Part shown: positions 35,288 to 43,929 of the stretch, piece after piece
How positions within the stretch are numbered: position 1 is the first letter of the stretch
Layout: every line of letters begins with the position of its first letter
Source: G965115915 sp965115915
GTDB taxonomy: Bacteria; Pseudomonadota; Gammaproteobacteria; Eutrophobiales; Eutrophobiaceae
Assembly: GCA_965115915.1 (NCBI GenBank)
Contig: OZ220483.1
Span: forward strand, 1 to 64,000
DNA length: 64,000 bases
Direction: 5' to 3'
The notes under the pieces: generated by a model
Told to the model about the DNA's origin: nothing
Database searches by the model: none
Seen by the model: only the letters and a program-made list of their open reading frames with translations
Translations under genes and position numbers: made by a program

Positions 35288-36357
35288 CTAAAGCTCGTAA
35301 TCTGGAAAATGATCGGTTGATCCGTGCGCTGCTGCGGCAACCGGTGGACCGGACCCCAGTGTGGATCATGCGTCAGGCCGGACGCTATCTGCCGGAGTAT
35401 CGCGCACTGCGGCGCCGGGCCGGGGACTTTCTGCGTCTGTGCAAGACGCCGGAACTCGCCATGGAGGCCACGCTGCAACCGCTGGATCGTTATCCGCTGG
35501 ATGCCGCGATCCTGTTTTCCGATATCCTGACGATCCCCGACGCGATGGGCCTGGGCCTGTCCATGGAAGAGCACAAAGGGCCGTGCTTTGCCACCGTGGT
35601 GCGTGACCGGCAGAGCGTTTCAAAGTTGCCGGTACCCGAGCCATGCGCACAGTTGCAGTATGTGCTGGAGGCGGTGCGGCGGGCACGGGCCGCCCTTGCC
35701 GGTCGGGTGCCGCTGATCGGCTTTTCCGGTAGCCCGTGGACACTGGCCTGCTACATGGTGGAGGGTGGGGGCAGCCGCGAGTTCCGCCATGTCCGGGAGA
35801 TGCTCTATGCGCAGCCGGACACGCTGCGCGAGCTGCTGGACAAACTCGCCCGGGCGGTGGTGCGGTATCTGAACGCGCAGATCGAGGCGGGGGTGCAGGT
35901 GGTGATGTTGTTTGACTCCTGGGGTGGACTGTTGGACTGGCCGCGTTACGAACAATTCTCACTGGCGTATATGCGCCAGGTGCTGGCGGGTCTGCATCGT
36001 GAATATGCCGGTTGTCGGGTTCCCAGTATCGTGTTCAGCAAAGGGGCGGGCCTGTGGGTGGAACACATTGCGGCAAGTGGCTGTGACGCGGTAGGTCTGG
36101 ATTGGACACAGGACATCGCTCAGGTGCGGCGACAGATCGGAGAGCGTGTGGCCGTGCAGGGCAATATGGACCCGGCGGCACTGTATGCCACGCCGGAATC
36201 TATCCGCGAGGAGGTCGCACGTATTCTCGCCGCGTATGGCAACGGGCACGGCCATGTGTTCAATCTCGGGCATGGGATACAGCCGCAGACCGATCCGGAG
36301 CGCCTGGCGGTTTGTATCGAGGCGGTGCAGGCGTTGAGCGGACAGTATCATCGCTGA
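35284..36357 (+). CDS. hemE: Uroporphyrinogen decarboxylase
   Basis: HemE removes four acetate carboxyls of uroporphyrinogen III to give coproporphyrinogen III. The 357-residue product opens 'LENDRLIRALLRQPVDRTPV', followed by the signature 'WIMRQAGRYLPEYRALR'. Further features: 'AILFSDILTIPDAMGL' (with the conserved Asp) and 'FNLGHGIQPQTDPE' with the catalytic His. The GTG at 35284 gives the normal family length; an open frame of 56 codons upstream comes from the inserted relic and is not family sequence. The relic element ends just before it, so hemE may have lost its native upstream region. Confidence 0.93.
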   Translation: MTKARNLENDRLIRALLRQPVDRTPVWIMRQAGRYLPEYRALRRRAGDFLRLCKTPELAMEATLQPLDRYPLDAAILFSDILTIPDAMGLGLSMEEHKGPCFATVVRDRQSVSKLPVPEPCAQLQYVLEAVRRARAALAGRVPLIGFSGSPWTLACYMVEGGGSREFRHVREMLYAQPDTLRELLDKLARAVVRYLNAQIEAGVQVVMLFDSWGGLLDWPRYEQFSLAYMRQVLAGLHREYAGCRVPSIVFSKGAGLWVEHIAASGCDAVGLDWTQDIAQVRRQIGERVAVQGNMDPAALYATPESIREEVARILAAYGNGHGHVFNLGHGIQPQTDPERLAVCIEAVQALSGQYHR

Positions 36358-36415
36358 TGCAGCGCATGCCTGGCGGGTATCACATCAGTATCGCGGCGGC
36401 GGTGCACGGCTAGCC

Positions 36416-37321
36416 ATGTTGCGACAGGGCGTGTTTTTGCTCAAGGGTTTTTGTATCGGGACGGCGGATATCATCCCGGGGGTCAGCGGTGGCACCATGG
36501 CGTTGGCATTGGGCATCTACGAGCGTCTGCTGCGCGCAATCCGGGCCGTCGATGGCGAATTTCTCAAGCTGTGTTGCACACGGCAACTCCGGGCCTTGTA
36601 CCGGCGTCAGGACGTGTCTTTTTTGTTGCCGTTGGCGCTGGGCATCGGCTTGGCGCTGTTTGTGTTTACCCGTGTGATATCGCTGCCGTTGTTGATACAG
36701 GAGTTTCCGGAGCGGGTATACGGCGTGTTTTTCGGGCTGATTGCCGGTTCCATCGTGGCCCTGTGGCGCGGGCTGCCGAGTCGCGGTGTGCGGGTCTGTG
36801 CCGGATTGCTGCTTGGGTTGCTGGCCGGGTTGCTGGTGTTTGGTATGGCGCCGGGGATGACCCCGGATACGCCGCTGTTCCTGTTTCTTGCCGGGGCGCT
36901 GGCCGTCTGCGCGATGTTGTTGCCTGGTGTGTCCGGCGCCTTCGTGTTGCTGATGCTGGGCAAATATCCGCTTGTCCTGCAGGCGGTGGCGGAGCTTCGT
37001 ATCGCGGTACTGTTGCCGTTCGTGTCCGGCGTGTGTTGTGGCGCGCTGCTGTTTGCGCGTGTGCTGCTCGATCTGCTGACGCGCTATTACGCGCCGGTGC
37101 TGGGCCTTATGATCGGATTGCTGCTCGCGTCGTTGACGGTGTTGTGGCCGTATCAGTTGCGTTCATACAGCCTGATTGGCGGCAAGCAGCGGTTGACTGG
37201 CAGTATGCCGGTATTGCCGGAGGTTTTGGGTGCGGAGTTTCTGGTCGTGGTGTTGCTGATGCTGTCGGGTTTTTGCAGTGTGTTGCTGTTGCATCGCGTT
37301 GCCGGACGCCATGTGTGCTGA
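36416..37321 (+). CDS. DUF368 (PopT-type) polyprenyl-phosphate translocase
   Basis: A 301-residue polytopic inner-membrane protein of the DUF368 family, some members of which flip undecaprenyl phosphate back to the cytoplasmic leaflet. Seen: the N-terminal 'GFCIGTADIIPGVSGGTMAL' hallmark and its repeat later ('LLPGVSGAFVLLMLGKYP'), with eight or so hydrophobic segments. It begins 58 bases after hemE. The substrate is inferred from the family. Confidence 0.85.
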   Translation: MLRQGVFLLKGFCIGTADIIPGVSGGTMALALGIYERLLRAIRAVDGEFLKLCCTRQLRALYRRQDVSFLLPLALGIGLALFVFTRVISLPLLIQEFPERVYGVFFGLIAGSIVALWRGLPSRGVRVCAGLLLGLLAGLLVFGMAPGMTPDTPLFLFLAGALAVCAMLLPGVSGAFVLLMLGKYPLVLQAVAELRIAVLLPFVSGVCCGALLFARVLLDLLTRYYAPVLGLMIGLLLASLTVLWPYQLRSYSLIGGKQRLTGSMPVLPEVLGAEFLVVVLLMLSGFCSVLLLHRVAGRHVC

Positions 37322-37440
37322 GCCTGCGGGGCCTGTGCCGGCGGGCCGGGACGCTGGCTGCCGGATACCGCATTTCAGCAGTTTTGCTAAGATGACTGGC
37401 GTGTGCGAGCAAGTTTCTTAGAGGAGAACACAGCCAGACG

Positions 37441-39894
37441 ATGCCGTTATCGGAACTCATATTGATTGTGATGGGGGTGCTGGCCGCCGCGATGGTGGCC
37501 GCGCTGATCTGTCGCCGGATACTGGTCCCGCTTACCGTATTGCTGATGGTGATGGGTATAGTGCTGGGCTGGCTTGCGCGCACCTACCCGCCGTTTTCTC
37601 CACTGTTGAAGTTTGAATTGACCCCGGAGTTGGTGCTGTTCCTGTTTCTGCCGGGACTGATCTTCGAATCCGCCTTCAATCTGGATGCAAGGCAACTGTT
37701 GAAAGACATCGCGCCGATCGCCGCGCTGGCGCTCCCGGCGTTGCTGCTCTCCACGGCGATCATCGGCACTGGCTTGTGGGTGACGATCGACATGGGGTTG
37801 ATGCTGGCCCTGCTGTTTGGCGCGCTGATCTCGGCCACCGATCCGGTGGCGGTGATCGCGTTGTTCCGGGAACTGGGTGCTCCGCGACGTCTTACCGTGT
37901 TGGTGGAGGGAGAATCCCTGCTGAATGACGCGACGGCGATCATGTTGTTTCACATCATTCTCGGCCTGGTCATTGCCAACGAGGTGGTGCATGTGGGGCT
38001 ACTGGGGACCGCGACGGCGGAATTCCTGCGCGTATTCGTTGGTGGCATCTGCGTCGGCATTCTGGTTGGCGTACCGATCAGCCTGATTCTGTTCACACCA
38101 AAGTCCGGGCTTAGCATCTGTCTGGTGATGAGCATCGTCGTGGCTTATGCCAGTTTTGCCATCGCCGAGCACTTGCTGCATGTCTCCGGGGTGATGGCGA
38201 CGCTGTCCGCCGGTATTGCGCTGGCCGCGCTGGGAGGCTCGCGTATCCCGCAGCAGGAAAATGAAGCGATCCGGGAATCCTGGGAGAGCATCGCCCTGGT
38301 GGGCAACGCGCTGTTGTTCATTTTTGTCGGCATCTCCGTGGATTTTATCGAGCTGTTCGATTACATCCCTGCGATTATCGCGGCGATAGCCTGTGTGTTG
38401 CTGGCACGCGCCGTCTGTGTCTATCCGATGGTTCCCGCCACCGTGCGCCTGTTCCGATTACCGCAGATCACACTGGGGGAACGGCACATCATGTGGTGGG
38501 GTGGACTCAAGGGTGGCCTTGCGATCGCCATCGTGTTGTCCATACCGGATGGAATGCCGGAAAAGGACATGCTGCTGGGCATGACCATCGGTGTGGTGCT
38601 GTTTACCATGACTATCAACGCCACCACGATTCGACCGCTGATCCGCATTCTCGGTATCGACCAGTTGTCCGACTACGAAAGGGTCGAACTGAGACACGGT
38701 TTGATCGAGGCGCGCCAGCATGCGGAATCCTTTGTGTCCGAACTGTCCAGGCTTGGCTTGGTGTCAATGCGTGTGGTCTTCATATTGCAAAATTCCCTGC
38801 GCAAGTTCCTGGCCGTTGACGAGGACCAAATAGATGAGGAACTGGAGCAGCGGCAACTCTTCCTGCAACCGCTGCGGCAGGAGTTTCAGGAACTCAAGCG
38901 TCTGCTGGATGTTGGTCTGGTGAACCACTATACCTATCTGGATATGCGCATGATCCTGTTTCGAAACCGTGAGACATGGCTCCACCACCCGGAGAAGTTT
39001 CACTACGAGGAAGGTGTCGCAAGAAGCGGACTGTTCAGTCGGTTGGAGAATCTGTTGCTGTACAGATTGCGGGAGAAAGACTGGGCTACCGGGATTTTGG
39101 CGCGTTACCAGTATCTGCGTATGTCGCAGAGTATGCAGCGCGATATCGCCGGTGTTCTGATCTACACGCATACCCTGAATTACATTGAAGAAGCGTGCGA
39201 CGGAATGCGGGACGGGCCGCGCAACTATCTGATACGTATCTACCGTGAACGCATCAGTGTCAGAAAGAAACGTCTGGCGCACATTGCCGACAGCTTTCCG
39301 GAGTTCTACAAGCGCTTTGAAAACGCGCTGTTCGCCAAGGTCGCCTATTTCAGTGTCAACTACCGCATCCGCGAGGCCCTCCATCACGGCGAGATCGGCG
39401 AACGTGCCTATGGCGTTATAGACAGGAGGATACAGAAAATATCGCGTGAACTGCCAGTCATGTCGAAGGCCATGCCGGAGCGGTCCATAGAAGCCCTGAT
39501 CAGCAAGGTGCCATTGCTGAACGGGCTGTCTCCCGAGATCCTGAAACGCATAGCCGAGACCGCACGGCAGGTCAATTTTCTTGCCGGGGACGTGATCATC
39601 GGCCAGGGGGAACGTGGTGACGCGCTGTATATCCTGTTGCGGGGCAAGGTCAGTGTGTACCTCAGCGGCGATGAAGACACCCCGATAGCCGTTATGCGAG
39701 ACGGCGACTTCTTTGGCGAGATGGCACTGCTCGGTGCGCAGATACGGACCGCCAATATCGTTGCGTTGGAAAATTCCCGTCTGGCCCGCGTCAGCCGCCG
39801 GCGTATCCTGAGGCTGGCCGAACAGGAGCAGGAGCTGAGACTGAGACTGGAGCGGGCCATGCAGGAGCGACAAGAGACTGCCAGCACGGGCTGA
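37441..39894 (+). CDS. CPA1-type sodium/proton antiporter with cNMP-binding domain
   Basis: An 817-residue cation/proton antiporter. Residues about 1-400 hold 11-12 membrane segments with 'GALISATDPVAVIALFRELG' and 'LVEGESLLNDATAI', the ion-binding region with conserved Asp residues. A long helical cytoplasmic region follows (about 420-670), then a C-terminal cyclic-nucleotide-binding fold ('VIIGQGERGDALYILLRGKV', 'DGDFFGEMALLGAQIRTANI'). The large C-terminus resembles plant SOS1/NhaP-type regulation. Whether it binds cAMP cannot be shown here. It likely handles sodium and pH homeostasis. Confidence 0.88.
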   Translation: MPLSELILIVMGVLAAAMVAALICRRILVPLTVLLMVMGIVLGWLARTYPPFSPLLKFELTPELVLFLFLPGLIFESAFNLDARQLLKDIAPIAALALPALLLSTAIIGTGLWVTIDMGLMLALLFGALISATDPVAVIALFRELGAPRRLTVLVEGESLLNDATAIMLFHIILGLVIANEVVHVGLLGTATAEFLRVFVGGICVGILVGVPISLILFTPKSGLSICLVMSIVVAYASFAIAEHLLHVSGVMATLSAGIALAALGGSRIPQQENEAIRESWESIALVGNALLFIFVGISVDFIELFDYIPAIIAAIACVLLARAVCVYPMVPATVRLFRLPQITLGERHIMWWGGLKGGLAIAIVLSIPDGMPEKDMLLGMTIGVVLFTMTINATTIRPLIRILGIDQLSDYERVELRHGLIEARQHAESFVSELSRLGLVSMRVVFILQNSLRKFLAVDEDQIDEELEQRQLFLQPLRQEFQELKRLLDVGLVNHYTYLDMRMILFRNRETWLHHPEKFHYEEGVARSGLFSRLENLLLYRLREKDWATGILARYQYLRMSQSMQRDIAGVLIYTHTLNYIEEACDGMRDGPRNYLIRIYRERISVRKKRLAHIADSFPEFYKRFENALFAKVAYFSVNYRIREALHHGEIGERAYGVIDRRIQKISRELPVMSKAMPERSIEALISKVPLLNGLSPEILKRIAETARQVNFLAGDVIIGQGERGDALYILLRGKVSVYLSGDEDTPIAVMRDGDFFGEMALLGAQIRTANIVALENSRLARVSRRRILRLAEQEQELRLRLERAMQERQETASTG

Positions 39895-39954
39895 TGCCGG
39901 GCGCCCGCATCCGGACTTGCCGCGGCGCGGCTGCCGATGCGTGCAGGGTGTCCG

Positions 39955-41454
39955 TCAGCATGGCCGGGATGGTGGTTGCCGCCGCCGGTGTTGAATCCGC
40001 CACAGTATCAGCAGGTTCAGCACCAGCAGCCCGATCAGAGGCCAGTCACCGAGCAGCACATACGGTGTGCTCCCTTGCCGCCGCGGTACCTGTGCATGCA
40101 GTGTGCCCACACTGAACTGCGGCAGACGCTTGCTGATTCGGCCCCGGTCATCGATGATCGCGGTGATGCCGTTGTTGGTTGCCCGCAGCAGGTAGCGTCC
40201 GGTTTCCGCCGCCCGCATGCGTGCGATCTGCAAGTGTTGGTGCGGCGCCAGCGAGTCGCCAAACCAGGCGTCGTTGCTTAGCGTCAGCAGCAATTCCGCC
40301 TCGGGCAGTGCCTTGCGCAGCACATTGCCAAAGGTGATCTCATAGCACAGTGACAGGCCCAGTCGACCGTGAGCGGTGTCGAACCAGGCCGGCGCCCGGG
40401 TATCGGCGGGAGGACGCAGGTCGGACATCGGCAGCGCAAAGCGTTCCAGCACCGGGGCCAGCAGTCCGTGCAGCGGGATATACTCTCCAAATGGGACCAA
40501 GTGGCGTTTGTGATAAAAACGTGCACCATAATCGTCACTTAGCAATACCGAGTTGTGTGGCCCGGCCGCCGAGCGGTGCAGCAACCCGCTCACCAACAGG
40601 GTCTGCGGCCCCAGATGCTGTGCCCGGGTGGAGTCAAGCCAGGTGCGGACCTGCTGGTAGAATGCCGGTATCGCGGTTTCCGGCCAGACCAGCAGCGCAC
40701 TGGCACGGCCATTTCCCGACAGTTCCAGATAATGCGTCAATGTTGGACCCAGCATGTCTGCGCGCCACTTGATCCGCTGTGGCACGGCCCCTTGCACCAG
40801 GCTGACGTCCACCGGTGGCGCCGCCACCGGGGTGGTCCATTGGGCGTACTGTAGCCCGGCGGTGCCAAGGCCGATCAGCACAAGCGTCAGCATGGCCCCG
40901 GTGCGTGCCTTGTCTGTCAGGCATTGCAGCAGTGCGGCGCTGCCTGTGACCAGCAGCAGCGACAAGCCGTACAGCCCGGCTATGGGCGCCCAGACCAGCA
41001 GTGGTGTCTCGCTCAATCCGAGGCCGAAGTTCAACCACGGAAAGCCGGTGAAGATCCATCCCCGGACCCATTCCAGCAGCACCAGACAGGCGGGCGCCAC
41101 CAGCAGCAGACGGACGCCATCCCGTCGTGCCCATACACGTTCCGTCAGCCAGCCGGCCAGTGCCGGGGACAGCGCGAGAAACGCCACCAGCAGCCCGTTC
41201 AGCGCCCATGCCAGTGGCAGCGGCATATTGCCGAAGCGGTGCAGACTGATGTGGATCCAGGCAACGCCCACACCGAACAGACACAGTCCGTAGACATAGC
41301 CATACGCGAACACATGTCGGCGTTCGCAGCGGTGCCAGAGCAGCAACAGTGTCGCCACGGACAGTGGCCCGAGCGGATAATAGTGGAACGGACTCAGTGC
41401 GAACGGGAATATCCCCCCGGCGCCGGCTGCCAGCAGCAGGTGGCGCGGGTTCAT
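39955..41454 (-). CDS. lnt: Apolipoprotein N-acyltransferase
   Basis: Lnt adds the third acyl chain to the N-terminal cysteine of lipoproteins at the inner membrane. The 499-residue product has six to seven N-terminal membrane segments and a nitrilase-like periplasmic domain. The catalytic Glu-Lys-Cys triad lies in 'VWPETAIPAFY', 'YHKRHLVPFGEYIPLHG' and 'LSLCYEITFGN'. A C-terminal membrane helix follows. Its start overlaps the corC stop by four bases, the usual gammaproteobacterial order. Confidence 0.94.
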   Translation of the reverse strand: MNPRHLLLAAGAGGIFPFALSPFHYYPLGPLSVATLLLLWHRCERRHVFAYGYVYGLCLFGVGVAWIHISLHRFGNMPLPLAWALNGLLVAFLALSPALAGWLTERVWARRDGVRLLLVAPACLVLLEWVRGWIFTGFPWLNFGLGLSETPLLVWAPIAGLYGLSLLLVTGSAALLQCLTDKARTGAMLTLVLIGLGTAGLQYAQWTTPVAAPPVDVSLVQGAVPQRIKWRADMLGPTLTHYLELSGNGRASALLVWPETAIPAFYQQVRTWLDSTRAQHLGPQTLLVSGLLHRSAAGPHNSVLLSDDYGARFYHKRHLVPFGEYIPLHGLLAPVLERFALPMSDLRPPADTRAPAWFDTAHGRLGLSLCYEITFGNVLRKALPEAELLLTLSNDAWFGDSLAPHQHLQIARMRAAETGRYLLRATNNGITAIIDDRGRISKRLPQFSVGTLHAQVPRRQGSTPYVLLGDWPLIGLLVLNLLILWRIQHRRRQPPSRPC

Positions 41455-42353
41455 CCCGCGCTGTCTTTCACGACCCGCAGCAGGTGTATGCGGCGTTTGT
41501 CCGCCTTGATAACGGTGAACACAAGGCCGTTGCAGGCCACGCTCTCTCCACGCTTGGGCACGTGCCCGATGGTCTTGACGATCATACCGCCGACGGTATC
41601 GTATTCCTCCGCGTGTTCCTCCTCGCCCGGGGGCGCAGCGGACGCGGAGAAACAGGCGCGGAACTCCTCCATCGGCGTGATGGCCTTGACCGCATAGGCC
41701 TTCTGGCCGTCTTGCAGCAGGGAGCGGTAGGGCCGTATGTTGGGGTCTTCCTCCTCGTAGTCGTATTCATCGGCGATCTCCCCGATGATCTCTTCCAGGA
41801 TGTCCTCTATGGTTACCAGTCCGGTCGCGGTGGAATACTCATCGATGACGATCGCCATGTGGTTATGGTTTTGCCGGAACTCCCGCAGCAGCACATTCAG
41901 GCGCTTGCTCTCCGGCACGAAGTTGGCCGGGCGCAGCACATCCTTGATGCGAAAATCCGCCGCCCGCTCCGGGTCGGCGTAGGCAAGCAGGTCTTTTGCC
42001 AGCAGTATGCCGATGATTTCGTGGTTTTCCTCGTCAAACACCGGAAAGCGCGAGTGCCCGGATTCGGTCACTGTCTTCAGTATCTGCTGTAGCCGGCTGT
42101 TGCACTTCACGCTGACCATGTGCACCCGTGGCACGATGATCTCATGCACCCGGGTCTGGGACACCGCCAGTGCCCCCTCCATCATGTACAGCACATCGCC
42201 GTCGATCAGATTGCTGGTCTCCGCCGCCCGCAAGATCTCCACCAGACCCTCTACGTCCTGTGGCACACGGGCCAGAAAGCGCTTGAGCCCCGCCGCCAGC
42301 GTACTGTTGGCCGGCGCCGTTTTATCCTTGTCTCTGGTGTTGCTGGCGTCCAT
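41451..42353 (-). CDS. corC: CorC-type CBS-domain magnesium/cobalt protein
   Basis: A 300-residue cytosolic CorC. It has a pair of CBS domains (around 'VKCNSRLQQILKTVTESGHS' and 'NFVPESKRLNVLLREF') and the C-terminal CorC_HlyC domain ('EYDTVGGMIVKTIGHVPKRG'). Family members bind adenine nucleotides and influence Mg/Co efflux. ATG 42353 is used; a GTG one codon upstream is alternative. Sits between ybeY and lnt as in many gammaproteobacteria. Confidence 0.92.
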   Translation of the reverse strand: MDASNTRDKDKTAPANSTLAAGLKRFLARVPQDVEGLVEILRAAETSNLIDGDVLYMMEGALAVSQTRVHEIIVPRVHMVSVKCNSRLQQILKTVTESGHSRFPVFDEENHEIIGILLAKDLLAYADPERAADFRIKDVLRPANFVPESKRLNVLLREFRQNHNHMAIVIDEYSTATGLVTIEDILEEIIGEIADEYDYEEEDPNIRPYRSLLQDGQKAYAVKAITPMEEFRACFSASAAPPGEEEHAEEYDTVGGMIVKTIGHVPKRGESVACNGLVFTVIKADKRRIHLLRVVKDSAG

Positions 42354-42443
42354 CACCGGGTCCGGGTCCTGCCGGCGCCGATCTGTCCGCGTTCGGGCGC
42401 TGACAAGACGCTGTAGTCTGCTGCGGTCGGCGCTGCCACCGGA

Positions 42444-42932
42444 CTATTGCGTCTCCCGATACGGGTCCGGGAAACCCAGACGCCTTAGCAGTTGTGTCTC
42501 CAGCGTCTCCATTTCCTGCGCCGCGAGCCTGTCATGGTGGTCAAAGCCCAGCAGATGCAGTACCCCGTGGATAACGCAGTGGGCCCAGTGCGCCTGTACC
42601 GATTTGCCTTGACAGCGGGCCTCCTCTGTCACCACCGGGGCGCAGATCAGCAGGTCGCCGAGCAGTGGGTCCAACTCGCGTTCGCCCAGCGGACCGGCCG
42701 GAAACGCCAGCACATTGGTGGCCCGATCCGCCCCGCGCCAGCGCCGGTTCATCCGGGCGCCCTCCTCCCGGTCCACGATGCGTATCGTCAGTTCCACCGC
42801 CCGCCGCCCGGCCGGCAGGGCCAGGCCGACCCACCGCCGCAGGCTCGCTTCCTCCGGCAGGTAGCTGTCTTGCGCCAGCCCTTGCTGTATGGTGAGGGCA
42901 AGCTGCGTGTCTTGTGGCGGGTCGTCAGCCAT
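42444..42932 (-). CDS. ybeY: Endoribonuclease YbeY
   Basis: YbeY is a zinc-dependent single-strand ribonuclease needed for 16S rRNA 3' maturation and ribosome quality control. The 162-residue product has the catalytic zinc motif 'HGVLHLLGFDH' (H-x3-H-x5-H) and the core 'LTIRIVDREEGARMNRRWRG', 'TNVLAFP', 'LGDLLICAPV'. The start ATG 42932 gives an eight-base overlap with the ybeZ stop; longer frames into ybeZ lack family sequence. Confidence 0.93.
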   Translation of the reverse strand: MADDPPQDTQLALTIQQGLAQDSYLPEEASLRRWVGLALPAGRRAVELTIRIVDREEGARMNRRWRGADRATNVLAFPAGPLGERELDPLLGDLLICAPVVTEEARCQGKSVQAHWAHCVIHGVLHLLGFDHHDRLAAQEMETLETQLLRRLGFPDPYRETQ

Positions 42933-43929
42933 CTCGCCCGGCCTGCGGTCCATGTTGGTGGCGTTCATAGGCGTCCAGTATCCGACCGACCAGCGGATGG
43001 CGAACCGCGTCGCCCCGGTCGAAAAAGCGGATGTGAACGCCCGCCACCCCGCGCAGTACCTCAAGCGCGTGGGCCAGCCCGGACGGCTTGCCCTGTGGCA
43101 GGTCGGTCTGTGTAATGTCGCCGGTCACCACCACCTTGGAGCCCAGGCCGATGCGGGTCAGAAACATCTTCATCTGCGCCACCGTGGCGTTTTGCGCCTC
43201 GTCCAGGATCATGAATGATTCATCGATGGTGCGCCCGCGCATGAAGGCCAGCGGGGCGATCTCTATAACCTGCTTTTCCAGATAGCGGCAGGTCTGTTCG
43301 TGGCCCAGAAACTGGTACAGGGTATCGAACAGTGGCCGTAGATAGGGGTCGACCTTCTGTGTCAGGTCGCCGGGCAGAAAACCCAGATGTTCACCGGCCT
43401 CCACCGCGGGTCGTACCAGTACCAGGCGTGACATCTGGCTGTTTTCCAGTGTGGCCAGTGCGCTGGCCACGGCCAGCCAGGTCTTGCCTGTGCCCGCCGG
43501 GCCAACGGCGAAATTGATGTCGTGCGCCGCCAGGCCACGCAGAAACGCCGCCTGATTGGCGCTGCGGGCACGGATCGTGTATTTCCCGGCGTTCAGCGCC
43601 AGTGACACCGGCGGCGGCTCGTCGCCTTCGGTATCACAGACCTCCTGCAGCAATTGTTGCACCTGATGCGCCGACAGGCTGTTTTCCATCGAGGAGTCGT
43701 ACATCCTGCGGATGGCCTTTACCGCCAGACAGACGACGCGGGACGGCCCGATGAAGTGGAAGTGGTTGCCACGGTTGCGGATCTGTACCCCGATGGCGCT
43801 TTCCACCTGGCGCAGATTCGTGTCCAGTGGCCCACACAGGTTGTTCAGACGGGCGTTATCCACCGGGTCCAGCGTGAGGCGCCGGGATGTGGACAGTGGC
43901 GGCTTATGCAAGGGCGTCCATGCTGGCAT
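42925..43929 (-). CDS. ybeZ: PhoH-like ATPase YbeZ
   Basis: A roughly 334-residue PhoH-family ATPase, partner of YbeY in RNA metabolism. It has a KH-like N-terminal part ('NLCGPLDTNLRQVESAIGVQ'), then the P-loop 'VGPAGTGKTWLAVASAL', Walker B 'FMILDEAQNATVAQMKMFL', and 'GSKVVVTGDITQTDLP'. The exact start is uncertain; ATG 43929 overlaps the end of miaB and keeps the normal length. The frame open further upstream is a shadow of miaB. Confidence 0.9.
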   Translation of the reverse strand: MPAWTPLHKPPLSTSRRLTLDPVDNARLNNLCGPLDTNLRQVESAIGVQIRNRGNHFHFIGPSRVVCLAVKAIRRMYDSSMENSLSAHQVQQLLQEVCDTEGDEPPPVSLALNAGKYTIRARSANQAAFLRGLAAHDINFAVGPAGTGKTWLAVASALATLENSQMSRLVLVRPAVEAGEHLGFLPGDLTQKVDPYLRPLFDTLYQFLGHEQTCRYLEKQVIEIAPLAFMRGRTIDESFMILDEAQNATVAQMKMFLTRIGLGSKVVVTGDITQTDLPQGKPSGLAHALEVLRGVAGVHIRFFDRGDAVRHPLVGRILDAYERHQHGPQAGRDG

